From Runella defluvii (GTDB lineage Bacteria > Bacteroidota > Bacteroidia > Cytophagales > Spirosomataceae): a stretch of 64,000 nucleotides of DNA. The DNA lies in contig NZ_JACIBY010000002.1 of the NCBI RefSeq assembly GCF_014195535.1, positions 476,206 through 540,205 on the forward strand, given 5' to 3'. Within the stretch, counting starts at the first letter, position 1. Every line of letters starts with the position of its first letter. Below are positions 14,969-23,757 of this stretch, one piece after another. Made by a program: the position numbers and the translations under genes. The notes below the pieces were generated by a model. It did not search any database. It worked only from the letters and a program-made list of their open reading frames with translations, and was not told where the DNA came from.

Positions 14969-16087
14969 TTATTTTTGTTTGCTTACAGCCACCCCGATTT
15001 TTGAGTCGGCCGTGCCGTAATATAAAAACCATTTTCCTTTAAACGATGCCAACCCTTCAACAAAACATACTTGGTTGATTTGACCCGTAATTTCATACGG
15101 TTTGTCGGGTTTTAAAAAATAGTTTTCCGAACGGTCTTTTAACTGCGTTGGGTTTTCGGGGTCAAACAAAAACTGTCCTGCGGCGTAGGTACCTTCGGGC
15201 AAGTTGCCGTCTCCCGTTTGGTTGTAATTCATGCCGTTGTAAATCAACACAATCCCGTCTTTGGTTAAAAATGCAGGCGGCCCCGACTCCAACAAACGTG
15301 AATCGTGCTTGCCATTGCGGGTAGTGGCCACGGCCACGCAATTAACATCCGAGACGTCCAACGGTTTATAATCGGCTTGAGTAGGTCGAGTGGCGGGGTA
15401 CCAATTCAGCAAGTCGTCAGAAGTAGCCACGTACAACCGCGCTTGGTCGCCCCAATACATCCAATACCTACCGTTGATTTTGGTCGCAACAAATTTATCT
15501 CCTACTTTTCGACACACAATCGCCCCTGATTTTGACCAAAAATCGCGGGTTGATTTGATAAAATTTCCAAAAGCTAATCCATGTTTTTGCCAATGAATTA
15601 AATCAGCAGATGACGCCACGCACAAACGCGCCAAATTACCATCGTAAGAAGTATAGGTCATTACATAGCGCCCGTCTTCGGTTTCGACAATGCGCGGGTC
15701 TTCGCAACCGCCTTCCCATTCGTACTTTTTCATGAAATCGTTGTCGGGATAAAAGACAGGTTCGGGCATCCGTTTAAAGTGAATACCATCGGCACTAACG
15801 GCCAACCCCAAACGCGACGTACCCGCATATTTACCCACTTTATCTTCAGCACGATACACCATATACACCTTGCCATTTCGTACGACCGTTGCGGGGTTGA
15901 AAACGTCCTTTTCTTCCCAGTTAACCACCTCGTTTCGCACAGGGCATTTAAAAGTCGTACCTGCTTTGGCCTCCAAAATGGGATTGGCGGCATCCGCTTT
16001 TTGGAAAGGGCCAATCATCCATCGTTGATTGTTTTGGGCAAATGACAATGAGCCTGTTAAGCTCAAAATGAATAATAGCTGTTTCAT
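14969..16087 (-). CDS. Exported GH130-type beta-mannoside hydrolase/phosphorylase-like protein
   Basis: 372 residues starting at ATG 16085-16087, which gives a clean signal peptide (MKQLLFILSLTGSLSFAQ). The five-bladed propeller fold is indicated by repeated strand motifs: NPATVVRNGKVYMVYRAED, SRLGLAVSADGIHFKR, GGCEDPRIVETEDGRYVMTY and LCVASSADLIHWQKHG. The Asp in CEDPRI corresponds to the catalytic acid region of family 130 and related families. Export suggests a hydrolase acting on mannoside oligomers in the periplasm rather than a cytoplasmic phosphorylase; this is inference. It lies in a run with DUF1080 and a ROK kinase. Confidence 0.8.
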   Translation of the reverse strand: MKQLLFILSLTGSLSFAQNNQRWMIGPFQKADAANPILEAKAGTTFKCPVRNEVVNWEEKDVFNPATVVRNGKVYMVYRAEDKVGKYAGTSRLGLAVSADGIHFKRMPEPVFYPDNDFMKKYEWEGGCEDPRIVETEDGRYVMTYTSYDGNLARLCVASSADLIHWQKHGLAFGNFIKSTRDFWSKSGAIVCRKVGDKFVATKINGRYWMYWGDQARLYVATSDDLLNWYPATRPTQADYKPLDVSDVNCVAVATTRNGKHDSRLLESGPPAFLTKDGIVLIYNGMNYNQTGDGNLPEGTYAAGQFLFDPENPTQLKDRSENYFLKPDKPYEITGQINQVCFVEGLASFKGKWFLYYGTADSKIGVAVSKQK

Positions 16088-16108
16088 GGTTTTACGTATC
16101 GAATTTTC

Positions 16109-16154
16109 GTGCATCAGGTTGCTCACCGTTGTGCATCAGGTTGCTCACAACCTG
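16109..16154. repeat. Two copies of the GGTTGCTCACAACC-type repeat
   Basis: GTGCATCAGGTTGCTCAC occurs twice in direct orientation (16109-16126 and 16131-16148). The second copy completes the hairpin CAGGTTG-ctca-CAACCTG (16137-16154). It belongs to the family seen near 25592, 40791 and 50193. It lies between two co-directional genes. Confidence 0.75.
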
Positions 16155-16202
16155 ATATTTTCACAAACATCTTTCTTTCGCATTTTTACCCTATTAAAAA
16201 AC

Positions 16203-16249
16203 AAAAAACCCGTAGAAGAAGCCAGCACTTTGACTTTTCTACGGGTTTT
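16203..16249 (-). terminator. Rho-independent terminator of the ROK kinase gene
   Basis: AAAACCCGTAGAA (16205-16217) pairs with TTCTACGGGTTTT (16237-16249). In the minus direction the stem is followed by a T-rich run, 26 bp past the ROK stop codon. Confidence 0.8.
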
Positions 16250-16275
16250 GAAGAAGTATAAAAAACGTACTTTAC

Positions 16276-17184
16276 TTAATCGAAGCAAAGAGACGCCGCG
16301 CCCAGAAGGCCCGCATCGTTGCCCAACGTAGCACGCTTAATCGTAAGGTCTTTCAAATAATAGGGCGTCAACCAGTAGTTGAGACGACGATCAACGGCTG
16401 GGAGGATGTACTCAAACGACGCGGACAAACCACCACCAATCAAGATTAATTTAATGTCCAAAATGCGAATCATGGCTACCAAGCCATCGCCTAGCATTTC
16501 GCCTACTTCGTTCCAGATGCTGAGTGCCAACTCGTCGCCTTCTGCGGCGGCAGCCACCAAACCTGTGGTTGAAATTGAGCCATCGCCTGGCAATTGGGTT
16601 TCGCTTGTGTAGCGGCTACGCATGTCATTGGCAAGGTCGAGCAATTCTTTTTTACCAATGTTACGTTCCAACACTTTTCCGTTTTTCGACGGAACGTGCC
16701 CAGGCTCCATGGCGTTGCCATCGCCGCCCACAAAAACCTTGCGGTTGATGATTGCCGCTCCACCTACGCCTGTTCCCAGAGTGATGAAAATATAATTTTC
16801 GTCGATTTTTTCTTCGGCAAAATAAAACTCCCCAAGTGCCGCCGCATTTGCATCGTTTTCAAGGAAAAACTGCACACCTTCAAAACGGCCAGAAAGGTAA
16901 TCTACCAACGGAACATTGTCAATTTCGGGGATAGCGGTAATTTCTAACGGTACGGTACGTTTGCGGTTAATCATCCCAGGGAGACCTATACCTACTTTTT
17001 TAATGTTGGGGTATTCGTGCAATTGAATCGCAATAGCGTCACCTAAATGTTTTTCGAAGTGTCCCATTTCTCTCCAGCTTGCCGTATCGTGGCTGTAGAA
17101 ATTAGAAATTCGACCCGTTTCGGTGTCAACAACGCCCATTTTAACGTTGGTGCCACCAACGTCTATACCCAAGTATTGTTCCAT
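16276..17184 (-). CDS. ROK-family sugar kinase (glucokinase-like) without the Cys zinc motif
   Basis: 302 residues. ATP phosphate-binding motif DVGGTNVKMG at residues 8-17, catalytic region LENDANAAALGE (Asp111), ITLGTGVGGAAI at 134-145 and the sugar-contacting EPGH at 160-163. In typical ROK kinases EPGH is followed by CxCGxxGCxE, which binds zinc; here the segment reads VPSKNGKVLERN with no Cys. It should phosphorylate a hexose, most likely glucose or mannose, in the cytoplasm. A terminator follows. Context with GH130 and DUF1080 genes supports a carbohydrate role. Confidence 0.88.
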   Translation of the reverse strand: MEQYLGIDVGGTNVKMGVVDTETGRISNFYSHDTASWREMGHFEKHLGDAIAIQLHEYPNIKKVGIGLPGMINRKRTVPLEITAIPEIDNVPLVDYLSGRFEGVQFFLENDANAAALGEFYFAEEKIDENYIFITLGTGVGGAAIINRKVFVGGDGNAMEPGHVPSKNGKVLERNIGKKELLDLANDMRSRYTSETQLPGDGSISTTGLVAAAAEGDELALSIWNEVGEMLGDGLVAMIRILDIKLILIGGGLSASFEYILPAVDRRLNYWLTPYYLKDLTIKRATLGNDAGLLGAASLCFD

Positions 17185-17272
17185 CAGTGCGTGTAAATCG
17201 TTATCGGTGAATGATAATAAAAAAGGAGACTAAGTGCGCAAGTTACCAATTTTCGACCCAAAATTCCTAAAA

Positions 17273-17983
17273 TCATCCAATATCTCCTAATTGCGGGCGT
17301 ATCAAAATCTCTTCTACCACCGCTCCAGGAGTTAGGTTATAGGCCGACCAAATGGATTCAGCCACGTCTCTTGCTTGAATAAAGCGTTCTTTGGGCAATT
17401 CTACTCCTTCCCAACTTGCCGTTAGGGTAGCCCCTGGCAAAATAGCCGTTACTTTGAGCCCGTGCGGCTTGAGTTCTTCCCGCAAAACTTTGGTCATGCC
17501 GTAGAGCGCAAACTTTGAAATACAGTACGACCCGCCGTTGGTGTAGGCGGTGATACTTGCCGTAGAACAGAGATTAAAAATATGCCCTTTTTTGGCCGAA
17601 ATCATCTTTTCAATCACCCCACGCGTCAGGTAATACGCACTGTATAAATTGGTATCAATCATGCTTTCGAGCGTGCCTTCGGGTTCGTTGTGAATTTGCC
17701 CAGGTGCAAACAAGCCCGTGTTGTTAACCAAAACCGCAATGGGCCGCTCTAAACTATGAATATATGCCACAAATGCCTCTACTTCAGACTTTATGGCCAT
17801 ATCGGTCGTTTTATAAAAAAGTTGTTGTTGGGGAAATGTCGTTTGAAGTTCCTGCTGGAGCTGAACCAAATCGGCTTCACGGCGCGCACAAGTAGCGACG
17901 TCAAATCCAGCTTCCATAAAACGTTCGATGGTCGCTTTTCCGATTCCTTTCGTTCCTCCACTGACAATTACAATAGGGGTCAT
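17273..17983 (-). CDS. Short-chain dehydrogenase/reductase, sepiapterin-reductase-like
   Basis: 236 residues. The Rossmann glycine motif is SGGTKGIGKATIERF (residues 8-22). The usual NNAG is NNTG here, followed by the catalytic Ser in LCSTASITAYTNGGS and the Tyr-x3-Lys pair in YCISKFALYG. The arginine in CARREAD after strand beta2 suggests NADPH preference. Substrate unknown. Divergent from plsY across a 133-bp AT-rich gap. Confidence 0.88.
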   Translation of the reverse strand: MTPIVIVSGGTKGIGKATIERFMEAGFDVATCARREADLVQLQQELQTTFPQQQLFYKTTDMAIKSEVEAFVAYIHSLERPIAVLVNNTGLFAPGQIHNEPEGTLESMIDTNLYSAYYLTRGVIEKMISAKKGHIFNLCSTASITAYTNGGSYCISKFALYGMTKVLREELKPHGLKVTAILPGATLTASWEGVELPKERFIQARDVAESIWSAYNLTPGAVVEEILIRPQLGDIG

Positions 17984-18116
17984 CTTAAAAAAATGTTATT
18001 TTCGTTAAACAAAGGTTAAGATAAAGTTTTACTTTTGTTGGCTTTTTTAGAATAAAAAGCAATATTTAGCTCATAAATACGATTTTGATTCAACTTAAAA
18101 AACTTACACTTCTTTC

Positions 18117-18761
18117 ATGAATTTCTGGCACGTGTGTTCGGCCTTTGTGACCGCTTACCTGTTGGGATCTATTCCCTCTGCCATTTGGTACGGTGAAGCG
18201 TATTTTGGGATTGATGTTCGGAAATTTGGTAGTGGAAATGCAGGTGCCACCAATACATTTCGAGTGTTGGGGAAACGCGCAGGGACCATTGTTCTTTTGA
18301 TTGACGTCTTAAAGGGTTGGACAGCGACGATGCTCGCCAACATTCTTTTTTTCTTAGAGGTAATCGACGGCCCCCAAATTCTAACATTCAAGCTTTTACT
18401 CGGTGTAATGGCGGTTTTGGGCCATTTATACCCCGTTTTCACGCGTTTCAAAGGCGGAAAAGGGGTTGCGACTTCGTTGGGAATGGTGCTTGCGATTGAT
18501 CCGCAAGTTGCTTCCGTCTGTATTGCCATATTTGTCTTGGTCTTATTGGCTTCCAACTACGTTTCTTTGAGCAGCATTGTCGCCGCTTTTGCCTTCCCCA
18601 TGATGTTGGTCTTGGGGGTCTTTGGACAAGCCAGTACTCTTTTAATCGTTTTTGGGTTTCTTTTGTTTGCGATTGTGGTCTTAACCCACCAAAAAAACAT
18701 CGTTCGCCTCTTCAACGGCAGCGAAAGTAGGGTCTATCTGTGGCGACGTCGCAATAAATAA
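18117..18761 (+). CDS. plsY: Acyl-phosphate:glycerol-3-phosphate acyltransferase
   Basis: 214 residues with about five transmembrane helices. The three PlsY signature loops are present: GSIPSAIWYG (residues 17-26), GSGNAGATNTFRVLGKRAG (38-56) and FKGGKGVATSLG (around 110-121). PlsY transfers acyl groups from acyl-phosphate to glycerol-3-phosphate at the inner membrane, the first committed step of phospholipid synthesis. It is followed by a rhomboid protease gene 87 bp downstream on the same strand. Confidence 0.96.
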   Translation: MNFWHVCSAFVTAYLLGSIPSAIWYGEAYFGIDVRKFGSGNAGATNTFRVLGKRAGTIVLLIDVLKGWTATMLANILFFLEVIDGPQILTFKLLLGVMAVLGHLYPVFTRFKGGKGVATSLGMVLAIDPQVASVCIAIFVLVLLASNYVSLSSIVAAFAFPMMLVLGVFGQASTLLIVFGFLLFAIVVLTHQKNIVRLFNGSESRVYLWRRRNK

Positions 18762-18848
18762 CGAAACATTGGCGGTTTACGGTAGTTCCATTATGTTTGT
18801 GTTGTAATGGTATCAATTTCAACACCTTTTTGAACTACCCTCGCTGTA

Positions 18849-19469
18849 ATGTCGCTTACTATCGTCATCATTCTTGTTTCTATTGGTCTAAGCTGGTACG
18901 CTTGGCAAAACCCTTCGTTGCTCGACAAGTGGGTTTTTAATCCCGTTCGTGTTTCTAAATACAACGAATATTATCGCTTTCTTACTTCGGGCTTTATTCA
19001 TGCCGACGTCGGACACCTCATTTTCAACATGTTCAGCCTTTACTTTTTTGGGGAAGCGATGGAGATGTTTTTGGGGGGGTATTTTGGCAGCAACGGCACT
19101 ATTTATTACCTCCTTCTCTTTTTGGCAGGAATCGTGGTGTCGGACATTCCTACTTTTTTGAAGCACCGCAACAACAGTAATTACAATTCCCTTGGCGCTT
19201 CGGGTGGCGTATCGGCGCTTTTGTTTGCGTTTATTCTATTGGCTCCGCTCCAAAAAGTGTGTCTCTATTTCGCGATTTGCGTACCGGGCTTCATTTTTGG
19301 GGGAATTTACATGGCTTATTCGTTTTATGAATCTCGCCAAAATCGCGGCCGTGTCAACCACGACGCCCACTTGTACGGTGCGCTTTTCGGCATTGTATTT
19401 ATGGCCTTTCTTCTGCCCGAATCTATTCCTAATTTTATCAGCCAAATCGCCTCTTGGAGATTGTGGTAA
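18849..19469 (+). CDS. Rhomboid-family intramembrane serine protease
   Basis: 206 residues with six transmembrane segments. The His/Asn motif GHLIFNMFSLYFFGEAME lies at 55-72, the catalytic Ser118 is in LGASGGVSALLF, and the partner His174 is in NHDAHLYGALFG, so the Ser-His dyad is complete. It cleaves transmembrane substrates within the inner membrane; substrates are unknown. It is the basic six-helix form without extra domains. Located between plsY and an exported M28 peptidase on the plus strand. Confidence 0.92.
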   Translation: MSLTIVIILVSIGLSWYAWQNPSLLDKWVFNPVRVSKYNEYYRFLTSGFIHADVGHLIFNMFSLYFFGEAMEMFLGGYFGSNGTIYYLLLFLAGIVVSDIPTFLKHRNNSNYNSLGASGGVSALLFAFILLAPLQKVCLYFAICVPGFIFGGIYMAYSFYESRQNRGRVNHDAHLYGALFGIVFMAFLLPESIPNFISQIASWRLW

Positions 19470-19499
19470 TTGATATTTTCATTCATCCAAACCAAAACC

Positions 19500-21104
19500 A
19501 TGACCAAACTTTTTTTTAAAGCAGTACCACTGTTGGCGCTGTGCTTTACGCAGGCAGTTTCCCAAGACGCCTCTACCCAATTTGCCCAAACGATTACGGC
19601 CCAAGACCTCGAACGCCATTTGCGCGTCATTGCGCACGATAGCCTCGAAGGACGCGATACGGGCTCGCCAGGGCAAAAAAAAGCGGCCAATTACGTCGCC
19701 AATTTCTTCAAATCCGTTGGCCTACAACCGATTGTTCCCGCCGTCGATGGCTCAAAATCGTACTTTCAGCCTTATGCCCTCTACCAAAAAAGCTGGGGCG
19801 AAGTGTATTTGGCCACCGAAAAAGAGCGCTACGAACTCCAACATGATTTTTACCTGAACGGCATCATTAATGTGCTTTCGGAAGAAAAAGTCCCCGTTGT
19901 TTTTGCGGGCTACGGCATCGAGTCAGACAAGTACAACGATTACGCCAACCTAAACGTCACGGGCAAAGCCGTGCTGATTTGGGAAGGTGAACCCAAAGAC
20001 AGCAAAGGCAATTTTTTGCTTTCGGGCGACGATAAAGCCACCAAATGGAGCAACGACAACATGGCTTGGCAACGCAAAGCTAACCTCGCCAGCAGCAAAG
20101 GAGCCAAATACGTCTTGATTGTTTCGGAACTAACGGGCGACGATTTTACCAAAGAACTCAATCGCCGAATGTTGATGAGCCAACGCTTCAACCGCCTTTC
20201 GATGAAGCCTTATAACGAAACGCCTAGCAGCTACGCCACCTTTACTGTTTCTAAAAAAATGGCGCTTGATTTATTGGGAATCAAAGAAAAAAAATGGTCA
20301 AAAATCAAGCAGGGAATTACGAAAACGGGCAAACCACCTGTCAACGCCATTTCCGAAAGAACCATTCGCCTCAAAGCTGAACGCAAAGACAACATCATAA
20401 TGACCGAGAATGTGCTTGGGTTCTTGGAAGGCACCGACAAGAAAGACGAAGTTATCGTCATCTCAGCGCATTTAGACCATATTGGCATTTCTTCGGATGG
20501 ACAAATCAACAACGGCGCCGACGACGACGGCTCTGGCACGGTGTCTATTCTTGAATTGGCCGAGGCGTTTTCTAAAGCCAAAGCCGCAGGAAATGGCCCC
20601 CGCCGCAGCATTCTGTTTATGACCGTAACGGGCGAAGAAAAAGGACTTTGGGGCTCCGAATATTACACTTCAAACCCCGTCATTCCGTTGGCAAATACCG
20701 TTTGTGACCTCAATATCGACATGATTGGCCGCGTGGACGTTGCTCACAAAAATGACCCGAAATACGTGTATTTGATTGGTTCTGACAAACTTTCGTCGGA
20801 GCTTCACGCCATTAGCGAAGCCGCCAACGAAAAATACACCAACTACAAACTAGACTATACCTACAACAACCCTACCGACCCCAATCGTTTTTATTACCGC
20901 TCCGACCACTACAACTTTGCCAAAAACAAAGTACCCGTTATTTTCTATTTTACGGGGGTTCACGAAGACTACCACCGCCCTGGCGATGACGTCGAAAAAA
21001 TTATGTTTGACAAGCAGTCAAAAATTGTTCAGCTTGTTTTTCACACTGCGTGGGAATTGGCCAACCGCGACGAACGTATCAAAGTCGATAGCAATAAACC
21101 TTAA
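19500..21104 (+). CDS. Exported M28-family zinc aminopeptidase
   Basis: 534 residues from ATG 19500, which yields a signal peptide (MTKLFFKAVPLLALCFTQAV, then SQ). A protease-associated-like insert lies around residues 100-280. The M28 catalytic core follows, with zinc ligands in SAHLDHIG (His about 324), NGADDDGSGT (Asp about 341), the Glu-Glu pair in TVTGEEKGLWGSEYY, the Asp in DMIGRVD and the final His in HEDYHRPGDD. It should release N-terminal amino acids from periplasmic peptides. It is 6 bp from the downstream MaoC gene, so probably co-transcribed. Confidence 0.93.
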   Translation: MTKLFFKAVPLLALCFTQAVSQDASTQFAQTITAQDLERHLRVIAHDSLEGRDTGSPGQKKAANYVANFFKSVGLQPIVPAVDGSKSYFQPYALYQKSWGEVYLATEKERYELQHDFYLNGIINVLSEEKVPVVFAGYGIESDKYNDYANLNVTGKAVLIWEGEPKDSKGNFLLSGDDKATKWSNDNMAWQRKANLASSKGAKYVLIVSELTGDDFTKELNRRMLMSQRFNRLSMKPYNETPSSYATFTVSKKMALDLLGIKEKKWSKIKQGITKTGKPPVNAISERTIRLKAERKDNIIMTENVLGFLEGTDKKDEVIVISAHLDHIGISSDGQINNGADDDGSGTVSILELAEAFSKAKAAGNGPRRSILFMTVTGEEKGLWGSEYYTSNPVIPLANTVCDLNIDMIGRVDVAHKNDPKYVYLIGSDKLSSELHAISEAANEKYTNYKLDYTYNNPTDPNRFYYRSDHYNFAKNKVPVIFYFTGVHEDYHRPGDDVEKIMFDKQSKIVQLVFHTAWELANRDERIKVDSNKP

Positions 21105-21110
21105 AGACAC

Positions 21111-21569
21111 ATGCTTATTTTTGAAAACCTCGCCGCATTTCGGGCCCACGTAGGTCAAGAAATTGGCACAAGTGAATGGGTGACAATTACCCAAGAAATG
21201 GTCAATGATTTTGCCAAAGCCACTGGCGACCACCAATGGATTCACGTAGATACCGACATGGCCGCGAAGTACTCCCCGTTCAAAACGACCATTGCCCACG
21301 GTTTTTTGACGCTTTCCTTAGCGCCCAAGTTCATGTATGAATTGTACCAAGTAAAATCGGCAAAGATGGGGCTCAATTATGGTACCAACAAAGTTCGGTT
21401 TACGTCGCCCGTACCCACAGGTAGCCGCGTACGAATGCACGCCACCCTCAAAGAAGTGGAAGACCAAGAGCCCAACGGCGTAAAGTCAACCATGGCGCTT
21501 GTCTTTGAAATAGAAGGACATTCCAAACCTGCCTGCGTGGCCGAGATGATAAGTTTAGCCTTTGAATAG
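21111..21569 (+). CDS. MaoC-family (R)-specific enoyl-CoA hydratase
   Basis: 152 residues forming a hot-dog fold. The hydratase-2 motif is intact: VNDFAKATGDHQWIHVDTDM with Asp40 and His45, followed by FKTTIAHGFLTLSL. It hydrates trans-2-enoyl-CoA to (R)-3-hydroxyacyl-CoA. Directly followed by a FabG-type reductase and an acyl-CoA dehydrogenase, so the three could form a short fatty-acid or branched-acid module. The start codon is 6 bp after the M28 stop. Confidence 0.92.
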   Translation: MLIFENLAAFRAHVGQEIGTSEWVTITQEMVNDFAKATGDHQWIHVDTDMAAKYSPFKTTIAHGFLTLSLAPKFMYELYQVKSAKMGLNYGTNKVRFTSPVPTGSRVRMHATLKEVEDQEPNGVKSTMALVFEIEGHSKPACVAEMISLAFE

Positions 21570-21589
21570 CCCTAAAACCTTTTTTAACC

Positions 21590-22324
21590 ATGCGTTTACA
21601 AGATAAAGTTGCCATCATTACGGGAGGAGCCCGAGGAATCGGGAAAGCCACTGCCGAAATTTTTACGCGCGAAGGCGCCAAAGTCATTATCTGGGATATG
21701 CTCGACGCGGGCGAACAAACCGCCCAAGAACTCCGCGACAAAGGATTTTCAGCTGAATTTACCAAAATCAGCGTCACCGACGTACCTGCCATCGAAGCCG
21801 CCGCCCGCGATATTTACGAACGCTACGGACAAATTGATATTTTGGTCAACAACGCAGGCATTACCCGCGACAAATCGTTGCTCAAAATGTCGTACCAAGA
21901 ATGGGCACAAGTCATTGACATTAACCTCAACGGGGTCTTCAATTGTACCAAAACCATTGTTCCGTACATGGTAGAGAAAAAATATGGTCGCATTATTTGT
22001 ACTTCGTCGGTGGTGGGTCAAACGGGAAATTTTGGCCAAACCAACTACGTAGCCACCAAATCGGCCATCATCGGAATGGTGAAAACCTGGGCCAAAGAAC
22101 TCGGTAAATACAACATTACGGCCAACGCCGTAGCTCCAGGGTTTATTAAAACCGAAATGACCGATTTGATTCCAGAAGAAGTCCGTAACCAAACCGTAGC
22201 GGGCATCCCTGTAAAACGGATGGGACTTCCCGAAGACATTGCCAATGCGTACCTGTATTTGGCCTCCGAAGAAGCGGGCTACGTCAATGGCCATACCCTG
22301 AGTGTAAATGGTGGAGTTGCTTAA
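21590..22324 (+). CDS. fabG: 3-oxoacyl-[ACP] reductase-type SDR
   Basis: 244 residues, typical FabG length. Cofactor motif TGGARGIGKAT near the N-terminus, NNAGITRDKSLLKMS, catalytic Ser in CTSSVVGQTGNFGQ, Tyr-x3-Lys in NYVATKSA and the C-terminal GHTLSVNGG typical of FabG. It reduces 3-ketoacyl thioesters with NADPH. Because it follows a MaoC hydratase and is outside a canonical fab cluster, it may serve an acyl-CoA pathway rather than the main fatty-acid synthase; FabG is used as the closest name. A short hairpin follows the stop codon. Confidence 0.88.
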   Translation: MRLQDKVAIITGGARGIGKATAEIFTREGAKVIIWDMLDAGEQTAQELRDKGFSAEFTKISVTDVPAIEAAARDIYERYGQIDILVNNAGITRDKSLLKMSYQEWAQVIDINLNGVFNCTKTIVPYMVEKKYGRIICTSSVVGQTGNFGQTNYVATKSAIIGMVKTWAKELGKYNITANAVAPGFIKTEMTDLIPEEVRNQTVAGIPVKRMGLPEDIANAYLYLASEEAGYVNGHTLSVNGGVA

Positions 22325-22325
22325 A

Positions 22326-22341
22326 AGTATGCTTGCATACT
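22326..22341 (+). terminator. Short hairpin after fabG
   Basis: AGTATGC-tt-GCATACT followed by ATTTT, beginning 2 bp after the fabG stop. The stem is only 7 bp, so termination may be partial. Confidence 0.45.
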
Positions 22342-22363
22342 ATTTTCCAAAATTGTACATTTG
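22333..22363 (+). promoter_or_regulatory. Promoter of the acyl-CoA dehydrogenase gene
   Basis: A TTG at 22333-22335 and TACATTTG at 22356-22363 are separated by 20 bp, matching the Bacteroidota -33/-7 arrangement. The ATG is 47 bp downstream. Confidence 0.5.
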
Positions 22364-22410
22364 ACCCAAAGTCAAAACAAACTCTTACACTTCACAAACA
22401 GTAAAGCACG

Positions 22411-23568
22411 ATGGTATTAGAAGGACTCAACTTCAACTTAACCGAAGAGCATTTGGCGGTTAAGGAGGCGGCACGCGATTTTGCCCAAAACGAACTTCTT
22501 CCTGGGATTATCGAACGCGACAACGAACAAAAATTTGACCCAAAACTCCTCAAACGCATGGGTGAGCTGGGCTTTTTGGGCATGATGGTTTCGCCCGAAT
22601 ACGGCGGAGGTGGAATGGATACCGTTTCGTACGTGCTGGCGATGGAGGAATTGTCGAAAGTGGACGCGTCGGCTTCGGTGATGGTATCGGTCAATAACTC
22701 ATTGGTGTGCTATGGTTTAGAAGCCTACGGTACCGAAGAGCAAAAACGAAAATACCTTACGCCACTTGCGTCGGGGGAAATCATTGGAGCATTTTGCCTT
22801 TCTGAACCCGAAGCAGGTTCGGATGCGACCTCTCAACATACCACTGGCGAAGACAAAGGCGACCATTACCTGCTCAACGGCACCAAAAACTGGATTACCA
22901 ATGGAAATATTTCATCGGTATGCTTGGTGATGGCCCAAACTCACCCCGAACTCAAACACAAAGGCATCAACTGCCTGATTGTCGAAAAAGGCTGGGACGG
23001 ATTTGTGGTGGGTAAAAAAGAAGATAAAATGGGAATTCGTGCGTCGGATACGCATTCGTTGATGTTTACCGACGTGAAAGTGCCCAAAGAAAACCGCATT
23101 GGCAACGATGGTTTCGGATTTAAGTTTGCCATGAGTACCCTCAACGGTGGTCGTATCGGGATTGCCGCCCAAGCCCTCGGCATTGCCGCAGGTGCGTTGG
23201 AACTATCTCTCAAATACGCCAACGAGCGCAAAGCCTTCGGCAAAGCTATTTTTGAACACCAAGCCATTCAGTTTAAATTGGCCGAAATGGCCACAAAAAT
23301 CGAAGCAGCACGCTTATTGGTATATAAAGCAGCACGCCTCAAAGACGAGCACAAAGACTACGTACAAGCCGCCGCGATGGCCAAGCTCTTTGCTTCGGAA
23401 GTAGCAATGTGGGCTGCCACCGAAGCCGTACAGATTCACGGCGGTTATGGATACGTGAAAGAATTCCATGTAGAGCGATTAATGCGGGATGCAAAAATAA
23501 CTCAGATCTACGAAGGTACCTCAGAAATACAAAAATTGGTGATAGCCCGAGAATTGCAAAAAGCCTGA
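22411..23568 (+). CDS. Acyl-CoA dehydrogenase
   Basis: 385 residues, standard length. N-terminal helical domain with EYGGGGMDTVSYVLAMEELS, FAD-binding middle with FCLSEPEAGSDATSQ and KNWITNG, and the C-terminal helical domain ending MRDAKITQIYEGTSEIQ, where the Glu in YEGTSEIQ is the catalytic base of short- and branched-chain enzymes. It oxidises acyl-CoA to trans-2-enoyl-CoA using FAD with ETF as acceptor. It has its own promoter-like sequence and is followed by a strong terminator. Confidence 0.95.
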   Translation: MVLEGLNFNLTEEHLAVKEAARDFAQNELLPGIIERDNEQKFDPKLLKRMGELGFLGMMVSPEYGGGGMDTVSYVLAMEELSKVDASASVMVSVNNSLVCYGLEAYGTEEQKRKYLTPLASGEIIGAFCLSEPEAGSDATSQHTTGEDKGDHYLLNGTKNWITNGNISSVCLVMAQTHPELKHKGINCLIVEKGWDGFVVGKKEDKMGIRASDTHSLMFTDVKVPKENRIGNDGFGFKFAMSTLNGGRIGIAAQALGIAAGALELSLKYANERKAFGKAIFEHQAIQFKLAEMATKIEAARLLVYKAARLKDEHKDYVQAAAMAKLFASEVAMWAATEAVQIHGGYGYVKEFHVERLMRDAKITQIYEGTSEIQKLVIARELQKA

Positions 23569-23593
23569 ATAATCCAATTTTAGGGGCTTTTTC

Positions 23594-23639
23594 AAAAAAA
23601 AAGTGCGCGTTTCCTTGCGAGATTCGCGCACTTTTTTTT
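23594..23639 (+). terminator. Strong Rho-independent terminator after the acyl-CoA dehydrogenase
   Basis: The A-rich left arm ending GTGCGCG (23603-23609) pairs with CGCGCAC (23625-23631), extended by A/T pairing, and is followed by eight T residues. Confidence 0.92.
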
Positions 23640-23670
23640 ATATTGAAAAAAATTCCACACTTGTATTAGA

Positions 23671-23720
23671 TTTGTACAATTATTAGTTTTGTACAAATTT
23701 TCAGAAAAACGCTAATTTTG
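23671..23720 (+). promoter_or_regulatory. Promoter with two TTTGTACAA boxes upstream of an AraC gene
   Basis: TTTGTACAA occurs at 23671-23679 and 23688-23696, start-to-start 17 bp. The second copy supplies a TTTG -33 element followed after 21 bp by TAATTTTG (23713-23720), a good -7 box. The duplicated near-palindromic box overlapping the promoter suggests an operator, perhaps autoregulatory; that part is inference. Confidence 0.6.
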
Positions 23721-23757
23721 CATTTACTTAAACGGGACGCACTTAACCCATTTTCAA

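Noticed and set aside
18762-18848. Possible tRNA or small RNA in the gap before the rhomboid gene
   Set aside because: No cloverleaf, no terminator and only 87 bp. I found no tRNA anywhere in the window by reading, though a covariance search could not be run.
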